From assembly GCA_963169635.1 (NCBI GenBank), contig CAUJDL010000069.1, forward strand, positions 1-47,507: 47,507 nucleotides of DNA, in the 5' to 3' direction. This DNA comes from Bacteroidota bacterium (GTDB lineage: Bacteria > Bacteroidota > Bacteroidia > Chitinophagales > Chitinophagaceae). Below are positions 18,614 through 27,428 of the stretch, piece after piece; the first letter of the stretch is position 1, and each line of letters starts with the position of its first letter. The notes under the pieces were generated by a model, which worked only from the letters and a program-made list of their open reading frames with translations, did not search any database and was not told where the DNA came from. The translations under genes and the position numbers were made by a program.

Positions 18614-19873
18614 TTAATAATGACATTTTTGACATTCAGTACCACCAATCTTTTCTACTGTTATTCCTTTTGTACTATCTAATTTTCCGTTCTTTAAATC
18701 ATTATGATATTTTTCATAGATACTATAAAAACCATTTTCTTTGAATTGTACTTTAGACTCTCTATGACAGTTTACGCACCATCCCATACTTAAATCACTA
18801 AACTGTTTTACTTCGTCCATTTTATCAATTTCGCCATGGCAGGTTTGACATTGTACTTTACCTACTTCTACGTGTTGGCTATGATTAAAATAAACGTGGT
18901 CTGGTAAATTATGAATTTTTACCCATTCTATAGATTTAGCATCATTAGGATTCCAAGCATTTGCATTTTTTGCATCAAAGCCAGCATACTCATGTAATTT
19001 TTTAATTTCTGCTGTGCCATCTACTTTTTTGCCATCACCATCAAATAATTGCTCTCCTGTATATTCTGTAATAGATTTATGACAGTTCATACAAACATTT
19101 ACAGAAGGAATATTAGCATGTTTTCCTTTTTCTGCACCACCATGACAGTATAAACAATTTATTTGGTTGATACCTGCATGTACTTTGTGTGAATAGAAAA
19201 TAGGTTGTACTGGTTGATAATCTTTATTACGTCCTAACTCTATAGCTCCTTTAGTTGTAAAATAACCACCTGCAATAAAAAGTAAAATAACTGCAAGTGC
19301 TATATAAGATTTATTTTTCCAAAATGCTAATGGAGCAGCTGGTGTAATACCTAATGTTTGGTCTGATAATTTTTTAAGATTACGTTTTACAATTAATAAA
19401 ATTAATGCTGCTAATGCAAGAGCTAATGTAATAATACCAAGAATTAAAGTAGTATTATCTGTAGCTGGTTTAGTATCTTTTGTATCTTTTACAACTGGTG
19501 CAGCTTCTGGTTTCCAAGCTGTGATATAATCTAAAACAGCATTTATTTCTTCGTCTTTTAAAATGCTTTCGTAAGGAGTCATTGGAACTTTATTCCACTT
19601 TACAAATAATTCATTTGCATATTTATCTCCACTGGCAATTACACTTGCAGAATTTTTTACCCATGCCAATAATTTTTTACGATCATGCCCCCAACGTTCA
19701 TCTAAACCCATTAATGCAGGACCAGTTAAATCCTTATCCATTTTATGACATGCTGCACAATAAGTGTTGAAGAGTGTTTTGCCATCTTGAGCTTTGGCAT
19801 TATTACTGAAAGTTGCACTAAATAAAATAATTGTGCTAACTAAGATTGTTTTGGTTATTTGTCTAATCATCAT
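18614..19873 (-). CDS. actA: Alternative complex III subunit ActA with fused N-terminal cytochrome c domain
   Basis: A multihaem cytochrome with six CXXCH sites, numbered from a GTG two codons upstream of the chosen ATG: CAACH 41-45, CLYCH 242-246, CMNCH 263-267, CQTCH 344-348, CVNCH 368-372 and CQKCH 416-420. The last five make the family's pentahaem domain. The first belongs to an extra class I cytochrome c domain (about 32-124) placed after a signal peptide. Two membrane helices follow (about 144-165 and 191-208). I chose the ATG at 19873 because the 19879 start is GTG and the paralogue at 20998-21570 aligns from this Met. It is the first gene of the act-cta operon. Confidence 0.95.
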   Translation of the reverse strand: MMIRQITKTILVSTIILFSATFSNNAKAQDGKTLFNTYCAACHKMDKDLTGPALMGLDERWGHDRKKLLAWVKNSASVIASGDKYANELFVKWNKVPMTPYESILKDEEINAVLDYITAWKPEAAPVVKDTKDTKPATDNTTLILGIITLALALAALILLIVKRNLKKLSDQTLGITPAAPLAFWKNKSYIALAVILLFIAGGYFTTKGAIELGRNKDYQPVQPIFYSHKVHAGINQINCLYCHGGAEKGKHANIPSVNVCMNCHKSITEYTGEQLFDGDGKKVDGTAEIKKLHEYAGFDAKNANAWNPNDAKSIEWVKIHNLPDHVYFNHSQHVEVGKVQCQTCHGEIDKMDEVKQFSDLSMGWCVNCHRESKVQFKENGFYSIYEKYHNDLKNGKLDSTKGITVEKIGGTECQKCHY

Positions 19874-19922
19874 GTTCACAAACTATGTTTCTTAAATGAG
19901 GAATAATTTGCTTGAATAGGTG

Positions 19923-19949
19923 CAAAAATATGACACTGATATGACAAAA
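19923..19949 (-). promoter_or_regulatory. actA promoter region with tandem TGTCATAT box
   Basis: On the minus strand TATTTTTG (19923-19930) fits the -7 box TAnnTTTG and lies 49 bp before the actA ATG. Overlapping and upstream of it, TGTCATAT occurs twice with a 3-bp gap (19928-19935 and 19939-19946), a direct repeat with an 11-bp period. A TTTG precedes the -7 box by only 14 bp, short for a -33 element. The same arrangement is kept upstream of the paralogous cytochrome gene, which argues for function. Confidence 0.55.
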
Positions 19950-20088
19950 ACACATAGTTTTTAAAAAATTTTTTTACCTTATGTATAAAGGGTTTCAGCG
20001 AAATTTCCTTTTATCGTCATAAAATTTGTCATGTTTTTATTGTTGTTTTATGCTCTGAAATGCAATTTTGTTCTTATAAAATAATTCA

Positions 20089-20370
20089 ATGTTTAAAAAA
20101 TTAAAAGAGAAGTGGCAAGTATCTTGGTGGAGGTTTACTTTTATATTTATCACTTTTGCTATTGGTGGTAGTAGTTGTGCAAAAATTGCCAGTATAATTT
20201 TACAATATTTTATTTCGGAAAAAGATTTTGTTTATTGGATTATTTATGTGCCTTTAGTAACTATTTTATGGCCTTTATGTGTTATCATTATCAGCATACC
20301 TTTAGGGCAATTTAACTTTTTTAAAAACTACCTAAAAAAAATGTGGTTTAAAATTAAAGGAGTATCATAA
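20089..20370 (+). CDS. Small membrane protein, DUF6787-like
   Basis: A 93-residue protein with two predicted membrane helices (about 15-33 and 45-72) and basic ends. The pattern, a KEKWQVSWWRF start, GGSSCAKIA in helix 1 and GQFNFFKNYLKKMW at the end, resembles the small DUF6787 family of Bacteroidota, of unknown function. Recognition is by pattern only. purN begins 2 bp after its stop, so they share a transcript. It is divergent from actA across 215 bp containing two further GTCAT words (20016-20020 and 20028-20032). Confidence 0.75.
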   Translation: MFKKLKEKWQVSWWRFTFIFITFAIGGSSCAKIASIILQYFISEKDFVYWIIYVPLVTILWPLCVIIISIPLGQFNFFKNYLKKMWFKIKGVS

Positions 20371-20372
20371 AA

Positions 20373-20942
20373 ATGAAACGTATAGCCATTTTTGCCAGTG
20401 GTACAGGCTCTAACGCTTTAAAAATTATACAACATTTTTCTGCAATTGAAACACCAATAGAAGTTGCTTTAATTGTTTGTAATAATGCTCAGGCTGGGGT
20501 TTTACAAATTGCAGCAACTCATCAAATACCTACATTGCTAATTAATAAAGATATATTTTTTAAAGGCCATCATTATTTACCTCAGCTACAACAAATGCAA
20601 ATTGATTTAATAGTTTTAGCTGGTTTTTTATGGAAAATTCCACCAAAAATTATTGAAGCTTATCCTAATAAAATGATTAATATTCATCCTGCTTTATTAC
20701 CTAAATATGGAGGAAAAGGAATGTATGGAAATAATGTACATGAAGCAGTAATAGCTAATAAAGAAACTGAAAGTGGTATTACTATTCATTATGTAAATGA
20801 ACATTATGATGAAGGTAAAATTATTTTTCAGGCTAAATGTGCAATAACAGCTGATGATACACCATCAACATTAGCCAATAAAATACATGTATTAGAGCAT
20901 TTACATTTTGCTACAATTATAGAAAAACAATTAACTGCATAA
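20373..20942 (+). CDS. purN: Phosphoribosylglycinamide formyltransferase
   Basis: A cytoplasmic purine-synthesis enzyme that transfers a formyl group from 10-formyl-THF to GAR. 189 residues, slightly shorter than E. coli PurN. The N-terminal substrate loop ASGTGSNALKII is at residues 8-19. The catalytic region reads INIHPALLPKYGGKGMYG, with the catalytic Asn/His pair, and the later YVNEHYDEGKI supplies the catalytic Asp. A good ribosome binding site (AAAGGAG at 20356-20362) lies inside the end of the preceding gene, 10 bp from the ATG. It ends in a terminator shared with the convergent cytochrome gene. Confidence 0.96.
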   Translation: MKRIAIFASGTGSNALKIIQHFSAIETPIEVALIVCNNAQAGVLQIAATHQIPTLLINKDIFFKGHHYLPQLQQMQIDLIVLAGFLWKIPPKIIEAYPNKMINIHPALLPKYGGKGMYGNNVHEAVIANKETESGITIHYVNEHYDEGKIIFQAKCAITADDTPSTLANKIHVLEHLHFATIIEKQLTA

Positions 20943-20945
20943 AAA

Positions 20946-20990
20946 AACTCCACACAAAATTATTTGTATGGAGTTGTACAATTATTTTTT
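20946..20990. terminator. Bidirectional terminator between purN and cytochrome c gene
   Basis: Interrupted stem: AACTCCA (20946-20952) with TGGAGTT (20969-20975), one mismatch, then ACAAA with TTTGT around a 4-nt loop. The minus-strand side runs into seven T, and the plus-strand side into a T-rich stretch. It serves both convergent genes. Confidence 0.85.
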
Positions 20991-20997
20991 GAAGTTA

Positions 20998-21570
20998 TTA
21001 ATGACCATCATTTGGAGACAAATGAGCATCATCTGATCTTAATTGCCCACCTCTTTGAGACATTCCTTTTAATGTTTGTAATCTGAAGAATAAGAAAATA
21101 GCCATTACTACTAAAATTGAAGTAGCAATACCTAAGAAAATGATTAAGCCTTTAAATTTAGAAGGTTGTTGTTCGCCTTGACCAGGTGTAGTAGCTGCTA
21201 CTGCAGGTTTCCAGTCTTTAATATAATCTAAAACAGCATCTATCTCTGCATCTTTTAAAATACTTTCAAAAGGTGTCATGGGTAATTTATTCCATTTTGC
21301 AAAAATTTCGTTTGCATGTTTATCGCCACTAGCAATTAAATTAGCAGAGTTTTTTACCCATGCTACTAATTTTTTACGATCGTTGCCCCAACGTTCTTCT
21401 ACACCCAATAATGCTGGACCAGTAAGGTCTTTATCCATTTTATGACATGCAGCACAATAAGTATTGAAAATTGTTTTACCTTCTTGAGCTGTAGCTTTAT
21501 TACTAAATGTAGTACTCATTAATAGTATAGTACTAAATACAAATGTTTTGGTTAAGTTTTTAATAAGCAT
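20998..21570 (-). CDS. Membrane-anchored monohaem cytochrome c, paralogue of the ActA N-terminal domain
   Basis: 191 residues from the ATG at 21570; an upstream TTG in frame was rejected. A signal peptide is followed by CAACHKMDKDLTGPALLG and a class I cytochrome c domain that matches ActA residues 32-124 almost position for position (ERWGNDRKKL, NSANLIASGDKHANE, PMTPFESILKDAEIDAVLDY). One membrane helix (about 140-162) and a hydrophilic, His/Asp-rich tail follow. It lacks the pentahaem part of ActA. Its 5' flank is also copied from actA. It could be a separate electron carrier between complex III and the oxidase, or a free version of the ActA domain; this is inference. Confidence 0.9.
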   Translation of the reverse strand: MLIKNLTKTFVFSTILLMSTTFSNKATAQEGKTIFNTYCAACHKMDKDLTGPALLGVEERWGNDRKKLVAWVKNSANLIASGDKHANEIFAKWNKLPMTPFESILKDAEIDAVLDYIKDWKPAVAATTPGQGEQQPSKFKGLIIFLGIATSILVVMAIFLFFRLQTLKGMSQRGGQLRSDDAHLSPNDGH

Positions 21571-21618
21571 GTTCACTATCAAAAATTTTTAATGAAGAAT
21601 TATTTGCCTGAATGGGTG

Positions 21619-21645
21619 CAAAAATATGACACCAATATGACAAAT
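21619..21645 (-). promoter_or_regulatory. Promoter region of the cytochrome c gene with tandem TGTCATAT box
   Basis: On the minus strand TATTTTTG (21619-21626) lies 49 bp before the ATG, and TGTCATAT is repeated at 21624-21631 and 21635-21642 with a 3-bp gap. Geometry is identical to the actA region, while the 3-bp gap and flanking bases differ, so the box itself is conserved. Confidence 0.55.
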
Positions 21646-21760
21646 GTACATTGTTAAGAAAAAAAATAATCTTTTGTTGATAGGTTAATTTAATTTTTTA
21701 ATTTTTTTACCTTATTAATTGGCATAATAATAGTAATTAAAACTTGCTACTTTTATTGCT

Positions 21761-22417
21761 ATGAATCAGTTTATTATCTTTTGTGGTATGTATATTTTAT
21801 CGTTAGGTTTTTTACATGCCCAATCTTATCAATTTAAAATAGAGCAGTTTAATTTAGAAGATACCGCAGGTAATATTTATGCTTTAAGCAATTTAAAAGG
21901 TAAAACTGTTTATGTAGATGCTTGGTTTCCTGCATGTGCACCTTGTATAAAAGAAATGCCTTACAACAAACTTTTACAACAACGCTTAAATACTTTGCAA
22001 TTAGATAGTAATATTGTTTTTATAACTATTTGCTTTAGACAAAGTAAAGAAGAATGGTTAGCTGCTTTACAAAAAATAGATATGCCTAATGCTATACATC
22101 TTTACTCTCCTGCTAGTACTTATGAAACTACTTTAACCAATGGTATTTATCCCTCATACAGATTATTTAATAACAAAGGATTATTAGATTCTACTTATGC
22201 AGCAAGACCATCTGACTTTGCAAGAACAGATTTTTTACTCTATGCTACTAATAAAGATTTATCTGTAAAAAAAGCTTTAAAAATTTTTGATGATGAAGGT
22301 TATGCTTTAGTAAACAATACAAAACAAACTACTCAACACTTATTGTTACAAACTTTTTTTGAAAAATTTATGCCTTATAAAACAGCTTTTGTAGATGCTT
22401 TTTTAACTATTAAGTAA
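21761..22417 (+). CDS. Secreted thioredoxin-fold protein, TlpA-like
   Basis: 218 residues. A signal peptide (cleavage likely after LHA, residues 18-20) leads to a periplasmic thioredoxin-like domain. The active-site motif is C59-AP-C62 in DAWFPACAPCIKEMP. The segment INGIYPSYRLFN-like (here TNGIYPSYRLFNNKG) carries the cis-Pro expected in this fold. The C-terminal 50 residues are not typical of TlpA and were not recognised. It probably reduces or relays disulfides in the envelope; proximity to many c-type cytochromes could point to haem-ligation support, but this is inference. It converges with murF-alr with only 8 bp between. Confidence 0.85.
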   Translation: MNQFIIFCGMYILSLGFLHAQSYQFKIEQFNLEDTAGNIYALSNLKGKTVYVDAWFPACAPCIKEMPYNKLLQQRLNTLQLDSNIVFITICFRQSKEEWLAALQKIDMPNAIHLYSPASTYETTLTNGIYPSYRLFNNKGLLDSTYAARPSDFARTDFLLYATNKDLSVKKALKIFDDEGYALVNNTKQTTQHLLLQTFFEKFMPYKTAFVDAFLTIK

Positions 22418-22425
22418 TATAATTT

Positions 22426-24903
22426 TTATTCTTCTGTGTAAATTCTTTTTACACGCTGGCTTACTGAAGTCATAATTTCGTAGCTAATAGTTTTACACCA
22501 AGCAGCTACTTGCTGAATAGGAATATGTGTACCAAAAATTTCTACTTCATCGCCTTCTTTAATATTGTTTATCTCTGTAACATCAATCATTGCCATATCC
22601 ATACAAATATTACCTATTGTTTTAGCTAATTGTCCATTAATAAAAACACTACCATTTCCATTACCTAATTTTCTACTAAAACCATCTGCATAACCAATTC
22701 TTATCGTAGCAATTTTACTATCTCTTTCAATTATTCCTTTTCTGTTATAACCAATAGTATTGCCTTTTGTTACATTTCTTATTTGTGCAATAGTTGTTTT
22801 TAAAGTAGCAGCAGGTTGTAATTTTATTTGATGAGCATTAGTACTATCTACACCATATAAACCTATACCTAAACGAATCATATTCATTTGTAAAGAAGGC
22901 AACCTAACTACAGCAGCACTATTAGCAATATGTTTTATAAACTGATAACCTAATTTATTTTCTATGATAGTACATAGTTGTAAAAACAAATTTACTTGTT
23001 GTAAAGTAAATGTATCGTCAGCAGCATCTTCACTTGAAGTAAGATGACTAAATACAGACTGTACAACCATTGTATTGTTTAAGTGTAATAAAGCAGCAAT
23101 ACTTTCTATTGCTGTTTCATCAAAACCTAAACGATTCATTCCTGTATTTAATTTTAGATGAATAGGAAATGAACTAATGCCTTGCTGTAATAAATACTGA
23201 TGAAATAATTGATAAATATTAAAAGAAAAAATTTCTGGTTCTAAATTATATTCTATCAAAGCATGAAAACCTGCTTCATCAATATTCATAACCATAATTG
23301 GTAAGCTAATACCTGCATTGCGAAGCTCAATACCTTCATCTACATAAGCAACAGCTAAATAATCTACCTGATGAAATTGTAATAACCTTGCAATTTCTGC
23401 ACTACCACTACCATAACTAAATGCTTTTACCATTGCCATTACTTTAGTATCTTTTTGTAATAGGCTTTGATAAGTTTTTAAATTATGTACAATAGCCGAT
23501 AAATTAATTTCTAGAACTGTTTGATGCACTTTGTATTGTAACCAATCGTGTATTCTTTCAAAAGCAAATTTTCGGGCACCTTTTAATAAAATAAATTCAT
23601 CTTTAAACTGATGAGTATTGGTGTGTAATAAAAATTCATCTACCGAATTATAAAAAGATGTTTGTGGTATTGCATGTTTAAATAATAAATGATGTTTGCT
23701 TAACTGCTCACCAATACCAATAAGTTGATGAATATTTCTTTGCTGTAACTCTGCTGCTACTTGTTGATATAATTCTTCTTCTGCAATACCTGCTTGTAAA
23801 ATATCTGAAAGTATTACAGTGGTAGCATTGTTGCCAGATTGTTGTTTTAAATAATCTAATGCTATACTTAAAGATGAAATATCATTACTATAACTATCAT
23901 TAATTAAATAGCAATGATTAATAGCTTTCTTTAATTGCATACGCATTTCTACAGGTTGTAAAACTGCCATACGTAAAGCAATTTCTTCTGCAGAAAATTT
24001 TAAAATATGTAATACACAACAACATGTAATTGCATTTTCTATAGAAGCATTATCTGTAAATGGAATAGTAATATTAAACGATAAATGATTATCTACTAAC
24101 AAATGTATAGAAGTGGTTTGTTCTTGTTTGTTAATAGCACTAATAAAAACATTAGCAGTTTTATCTGTTGTACTCCAAGTAAAAAATTTATGTTGTTGTA
24201 TTGTTTTATTTGTTGCTACTTTATTTAAAACATCTTTTGGACAAACAATTATTGATGCATTTGAAAACAATTGAAACTTTTCAATAATTTTTTCTTCTAA
24301 AGAATGAAAGCCTTCATTATGTGCATTGCCTAAACTTGTAAATACACCAATAGTAGGTTGAATTATTGGTGCTAAATTTTTCATTTCGTTGGTGGTAGAA
24401 ATACCAGCTTCAAAAATGCCTAATGTATGCTGATGATTAATTTGCCAAATACTTAATGGCACACCAATTTGAGAGTTATAACTTCTTGGGCTACGAACAA
24501 TTTGATAATTTGTACGCAATAATTGATAAAGCCATTCTTTTACAATAGTTTTTCCATTACTGCCTGTAATACCAATTACTGTAAGATCTTTAAATAAATT
24601 TCTATGATGAATATTGATAGTTTGTAATGCAGCTAATGTATTGTTTACAATAATAAAATTTGCAGATGGATAAAGTGAAACATTTATATCTTCATCTACT
24701 ACAAAATTTCTTACACCTCTATCGTACACTTCTTTTATAAATGTATGTCCATTTCTTCTGTTGCTATGCAAAGCAAAAAATAATGATGTAGCAGGAAAAG
24801 TAATTTTACGACTATCTGTTAATATATGTTCTATAATATCATTTCTTAGAACAAGAGATTTGCCATGAATAATGTTTGCTATATTTTCAATAAAATAATT
24901 CAT
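22426..24903 (-). CDS. murF-alr: Fused UDP-MurNAc-tripeptide:D-Ala-D-Ala ligase / alanine racemase
   Basis: An 825-residue bifunctional enzyme of peptidoglycan precursor synthesis. The MurF half (about 1-455) has the ATP loop GITGSNGKT (111-119), the Mur ligase segment EAGISTTNEM (166-175) and NDSYSND near 335-341 in place of the more usual DxYNANP. The racemase half (about 460-825) has the PLP lysine K493 in MVKAFSYGSG and the second catalytic base Y738 in RIGYADGFSR. Making D-Ala and ligating D-Ala-D-Ala in one chain is a known Bacteroidota fusion. The gene begins 14 bp after gldG and is probably in the gldF-gldG operon. Confidence 0.96.
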   Translation of the reverse strand: MNYFIENIANIIHGKSLVLRNDIIEHILTDSRKITFPATSLFFALHSNRRNGHTFIKEVYDRGVRNFVVDEDINVSLYPSANFIIVNNTLAALQTINIHHRNLFKDLTVIGITGSNGKTIVKEWLYQLLRTNYQIVRSPRSYNSQIGVPLSIWQINHQHTLGIFEAGISTTNEMKNLAPIIQPTIGVFTSLGNAHNEGFHSLEEKIIEKFQLFSNASIIVCPKDVLNKVATNKTIQQHKFFTWSTTDKTANVFISAINKQEQTTSIHLLVDNHLSFNITIPFTDNASIENAITCCCVLHILKFSAEEIALRMAVLQPVEMRMQLKKAINHCYLINDSYSNDISSLSIALDYLKQQSGNNATTVILSDILQAGIAEEELYQQVAAELQQRNIHQLIGIGEQLSKHHLLFKHAIPQTSFYNSVDEFLLHTNTHQFKDEFILLKGARKFAFERIHDWLQYKVHQTVLEINLSAIVHNLKTYQSLLQKDTKVMAMVKAFSYGSGSAEIARLLQFHQVDYLAVAYVDEGIELRNAGISLPIMVMNIDEAGFHALIEYNLEPEIFSFNIYQLFHQYLLQQGISSFPIHLKLNTGMNRLGFDETAIESIAALLHLNNTMVVQSVFSHLTSSEDAADDTFTLQQVNLFLQLCTIIENKLGYQFIKHIANSAAVVRLPSLQMNMIRLGIGLYGVDSTNAHQIKLQPAATLKTTIAQIRNVTKGNTIGYNRKGIIERDSKIATIRIGYADGFSRKLGNGNGSVFINGQLAKTIGNICMDMAMIDVTEINNIKEGDEVEIFGTHIPIQQVAAWCKTISYEIMTSVSQRVKRIYTEE

Positions 24904-24917
24904 GGTACAATTAAATA

Positions 24918-26621
24918 TTAAGCAGCATATTTTCTTTTTCTAACAAATTGATATATCCATCCATAAAAAATAATGAGTAAAACTGGTAAGCCAATATTCA
25001 TAAATTGCCAAGTAGTTTTTTGTTCTTCTACTACCGAGGTATTTAATAATCTTAACACTTGCTCTTTATTTCTTGCTTGTATAATACCTTGTTTATTGTT
25101 TAAATATTCTAAACAGTTTAATAAAAACTCTCTATTAGCAAATTGATATTCATATTGAGTGCCCATAGTATATAAACTCATGCCCATTGGTAATGGACCA
25201 TATTTTTGGCTTGCATCGTTTAGCACAATATCGCCATCTGCTACTACAATTAATTTACCCTCTGAATAGCTTTCTGCTAAAAAAGGTGTGCCCATTTTTT
25301 CTAGACTATCTTTTACTTCTGGTGCAATTCTGTTTTTATATAATGATGTAAATTTTCCTTCTGTAAGTACTGCAATAGGAATATCTTTTTGTTTAAATAA
25401 AATATCTTCTGGAGTATTTCTATTTTCGTTTAAACTAATTAATGCTGGAGTACCTAATTTTCTTGAATTGGCAGATGATGATAGTAAAATAGTTTTAGTA
25501 GTACCTGCTGCTTTTACTGTATCTATAGAGTTAACAAACCTACTGGCTACTAAACCTAAATTTCTATTAATGGTATGATTGTTTTTACTTTCAAATAAAG
25601 GATAATAATTCCAATGTAAATATTCGTATTGAGGATTTTCAGGAGAGCCACCTACAACAAATGGTATAAAATTACATTGCAAATCCATTACTAAATCTGT
25701 ATTAATTCTTACACCATATTTAAAAAATAAATCAGTTAAGTTAAGGTTTCTGTCGTAAGCAATTAATTCTGGTTTTAAGCCTAAACTATCTTGCTCTGCA
25801 TAAAGATTATCTATAAAACATAAAATTTTACCACCACGCATTAAGTACTGATCTATTTTTAATTTTTCATCTTCTGTAAATTGTAACGATGGTTTTACTA
25901 TCATTAAAACTTTAAAAGTATCGGGTATAAAATTTCTTTTATTAATATCAAAAGTAAAAAGCTGATAATCTTTTTGCACTGTTTCTAATAAATCATAAGT
26001 TCTAATATCTGTTACTTCACCATTGCCATAAGAGTATGCAATTAAAGGTTTTTCAGGATGAATAAATGCATCTAAGGCTTTCAGAAATTTATATTCCATC
26101 ATAGCTTCTGCATTATTAATTTCATCTTGTGTAATCATTCTATTATTACCACTGTATAAACTAATAAGTTGTGTTTGATGTTTATATTTTATCCAAGCAT
26201 AAGGGTAAATTACTTTTGTTTCTTGACCTTGTTTTACTTGTACAGAAAGATTAATAGGTGTAGCACCCATTGCTGTTAAAGTATCTTCATAAGTTTGGTT
26301 TGTAAATGCAATTGTTTCTATTGGAGATGCAAATTGATAAGTAACTCTTGCAGCATTATTATCTTTTAATAATTGTACAAAATCGGTGGTAGTATTAGCT
26401 AATTTTTGAAATCCTGCTGGTAAATTTCCTTTTAAGAAAATGGTTATCTCTACTTTTTCTTCTAAACTTCTTAAAGCATCTTTTGTAGCTTTACTTATAG
26501 TATATCTTTTTTCTTTTGTTAAGTCTATTTTAGTATTTGCTAAACTTGCTAAAAAATTAACAGATGCAAATGCAGCTATTAAAACAATCCATCCCCATTT
26601 ATGTTGAATAATTTTTTGCAT
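24918..26621 (-). CDS. gldG: Gliding-associated ABC component GldG
   Basis: A 567-residue membrane protein. One N-terminal helix (about 12-30) precedes a large extracytoplasmic region with KRYTISKATKDALRSLEEKVEITIFLKG, shared with GldG and the auxiliary component of Gld-type exporters. A C-terminal helix (about 538-557) and basic end RKRKYAA follow. In gliding bacteria GldA (ATPase), GldF and GldG form an ABC transporter required for motility; no ATPase gene is present here. Many non-gliding Bacteroidota keep gldF/gldG, so motility is not proven. It starts 14 bp after gldF. Confidence 0.9.
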   Translation of the reverse strand: MQKIIQHKWGWIVLIAAFASVNFLASLANTKIDLTKEKRYTISKATKDALRSLEEKVEITIFLKGNLPAGFQKLANTTTDFVQLLKDNNAARVTYQFASPIETIAFTNQTYEDTLTAMGATPINLSVQVKQGQETKVIYPYAWIKYKHQTQLISLYSGNNRMITQDEINNAEAMMEYKFLKALDAFIHPEKPLIAYSYGNGEVTDIRTYDLLETVQKDYQLFTFDINKRNFIPDTFKVLMIVKPSLQFTEDEKLKIDQYLMRGGKILCFIDNLYAEQDSLGLKPELIAYDRNLNLTDLFFKYGVRINTDLVMDLQCNFIPFVVGGSPENPQYEYLHWNYYPLFESKNNHTINRNLGLVASRFVNSIDTVKAAGTTKTILLSSSANSRKLGTPALISLNENRNTPEDILFKQKDIPIAVLTEGKFTSLYKNRIAPEVKDSLEKMGTPFLAESYSEGKLIVVADGDIVLNDASQKYGPLPMGMSLYTMGTQYEYQFANREFLLNCLEYLNNKQGIIQARNKEQVLRLLNTSVVEEQKTTWQFMNIGLPVLLIIFYGWIYQFVRKRKYAA

Positions 26622-26635
26622 TGTCTAAATAGTTA

Positions 26636-27361
26636 CTAACTTTTTTTATTAGCTAAATTTCTCATGGTTAATATTAAAAGCAAAAGAATAATACTCAAGA
26701 AATAAATAATATCTCTAGAATCTATGACTCCTTTACTAATATTTGAATAATGAAAATCTATGCCTGCCATTTCTAAATAATAATCTATACCACCTGTAAA
26801 AATGGGCAATTTGCTTGTAGCATTAAAACCATAATATAATAATGCACAAGCAATAAGACTAATTACAAAAGCAACTACTGCATTATTGGTAAAACTACCT
26901 GCATAAATACCAATAGCTGTAAATACTGCTGCTAAAAAAAATAGACCAATATATGCACCTGTTGTTGCAGCCATATCTAAACCATCGCCTACAGCAAGTT
27001 GCTGTATAGATATGATATAAATAAATGTAGGTAATAATGCCATAAACACAACTAATAAATTGCCTACATATTTACCCAAAATTATTTGCCAAGAAGATAG
27101 TGGTAAAGTTTTTAAAACTTCGTAAGTACCTGTTTTAAACTCATCTGGAAAGCTACGCATAGTAACTGCAGGAATTAATAATAATAATATCCATGGTGCT
27201 AAAAGAAAAAACTTTTCTAATGTAGCATAGCCGAATGAAAAAATATTATTTTCAAATACAAATAATGCTAAACCATTTACAACCAGAAAAACTGTAATAA
27301 TAATATAACCAGTAAGGTTACTAAAAAACTGTTGCCATTCTTTTTTACAAATCATCCACAT
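26636..27361 (-). CDS. gldF: Gliding-associated ABC permease GldF
   Basis: An ABC-2-type permease of 241 residues with six predicted helices. The start MICKKEWQQFFSNLTGYI, TMRSFPDEFKTGTYEVLKTLPLS after helix 2 and the TM pairs that follow are characteristic of GldF. The protein begins at the ATG at 27361, with a second ATG two codons in. It is first in a minus-strand operon gldF-gldG-murF/alr. The 130 bp upstream hold two TTAGCTAA words (27429-27436 and 27452-27459) that can pair with each other. Confidence 0.92.
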   Translation of the reverse strand: MWMICKKEWQQFFSNLTGYIIITVFLVVNGLALFVFENNIFSFGYATLEKFFLLAPWILLLLIPAVTMRSFPDEFKTGTYEVLKTLPLSSWQIILGKYVGNLLVVFMALLPTFIYIISIQQLAVGDGLDMAATTGAYIGLFFLAAVFTAIGIYAGSFTNNAVVAFVISLIACALLYYGFNATSKLPIFTGGIDYYLEMAGIDFHYSNISKGVIDSRDIIYFLSIILLLLILTMRNLANKKS

Positions 27362-27428
27362 GGCGTAAAACTAAATGATAATAGTAGAACACTGATATTT
27401 TTTCTAAAAAAAATTCATTAAAATATTC

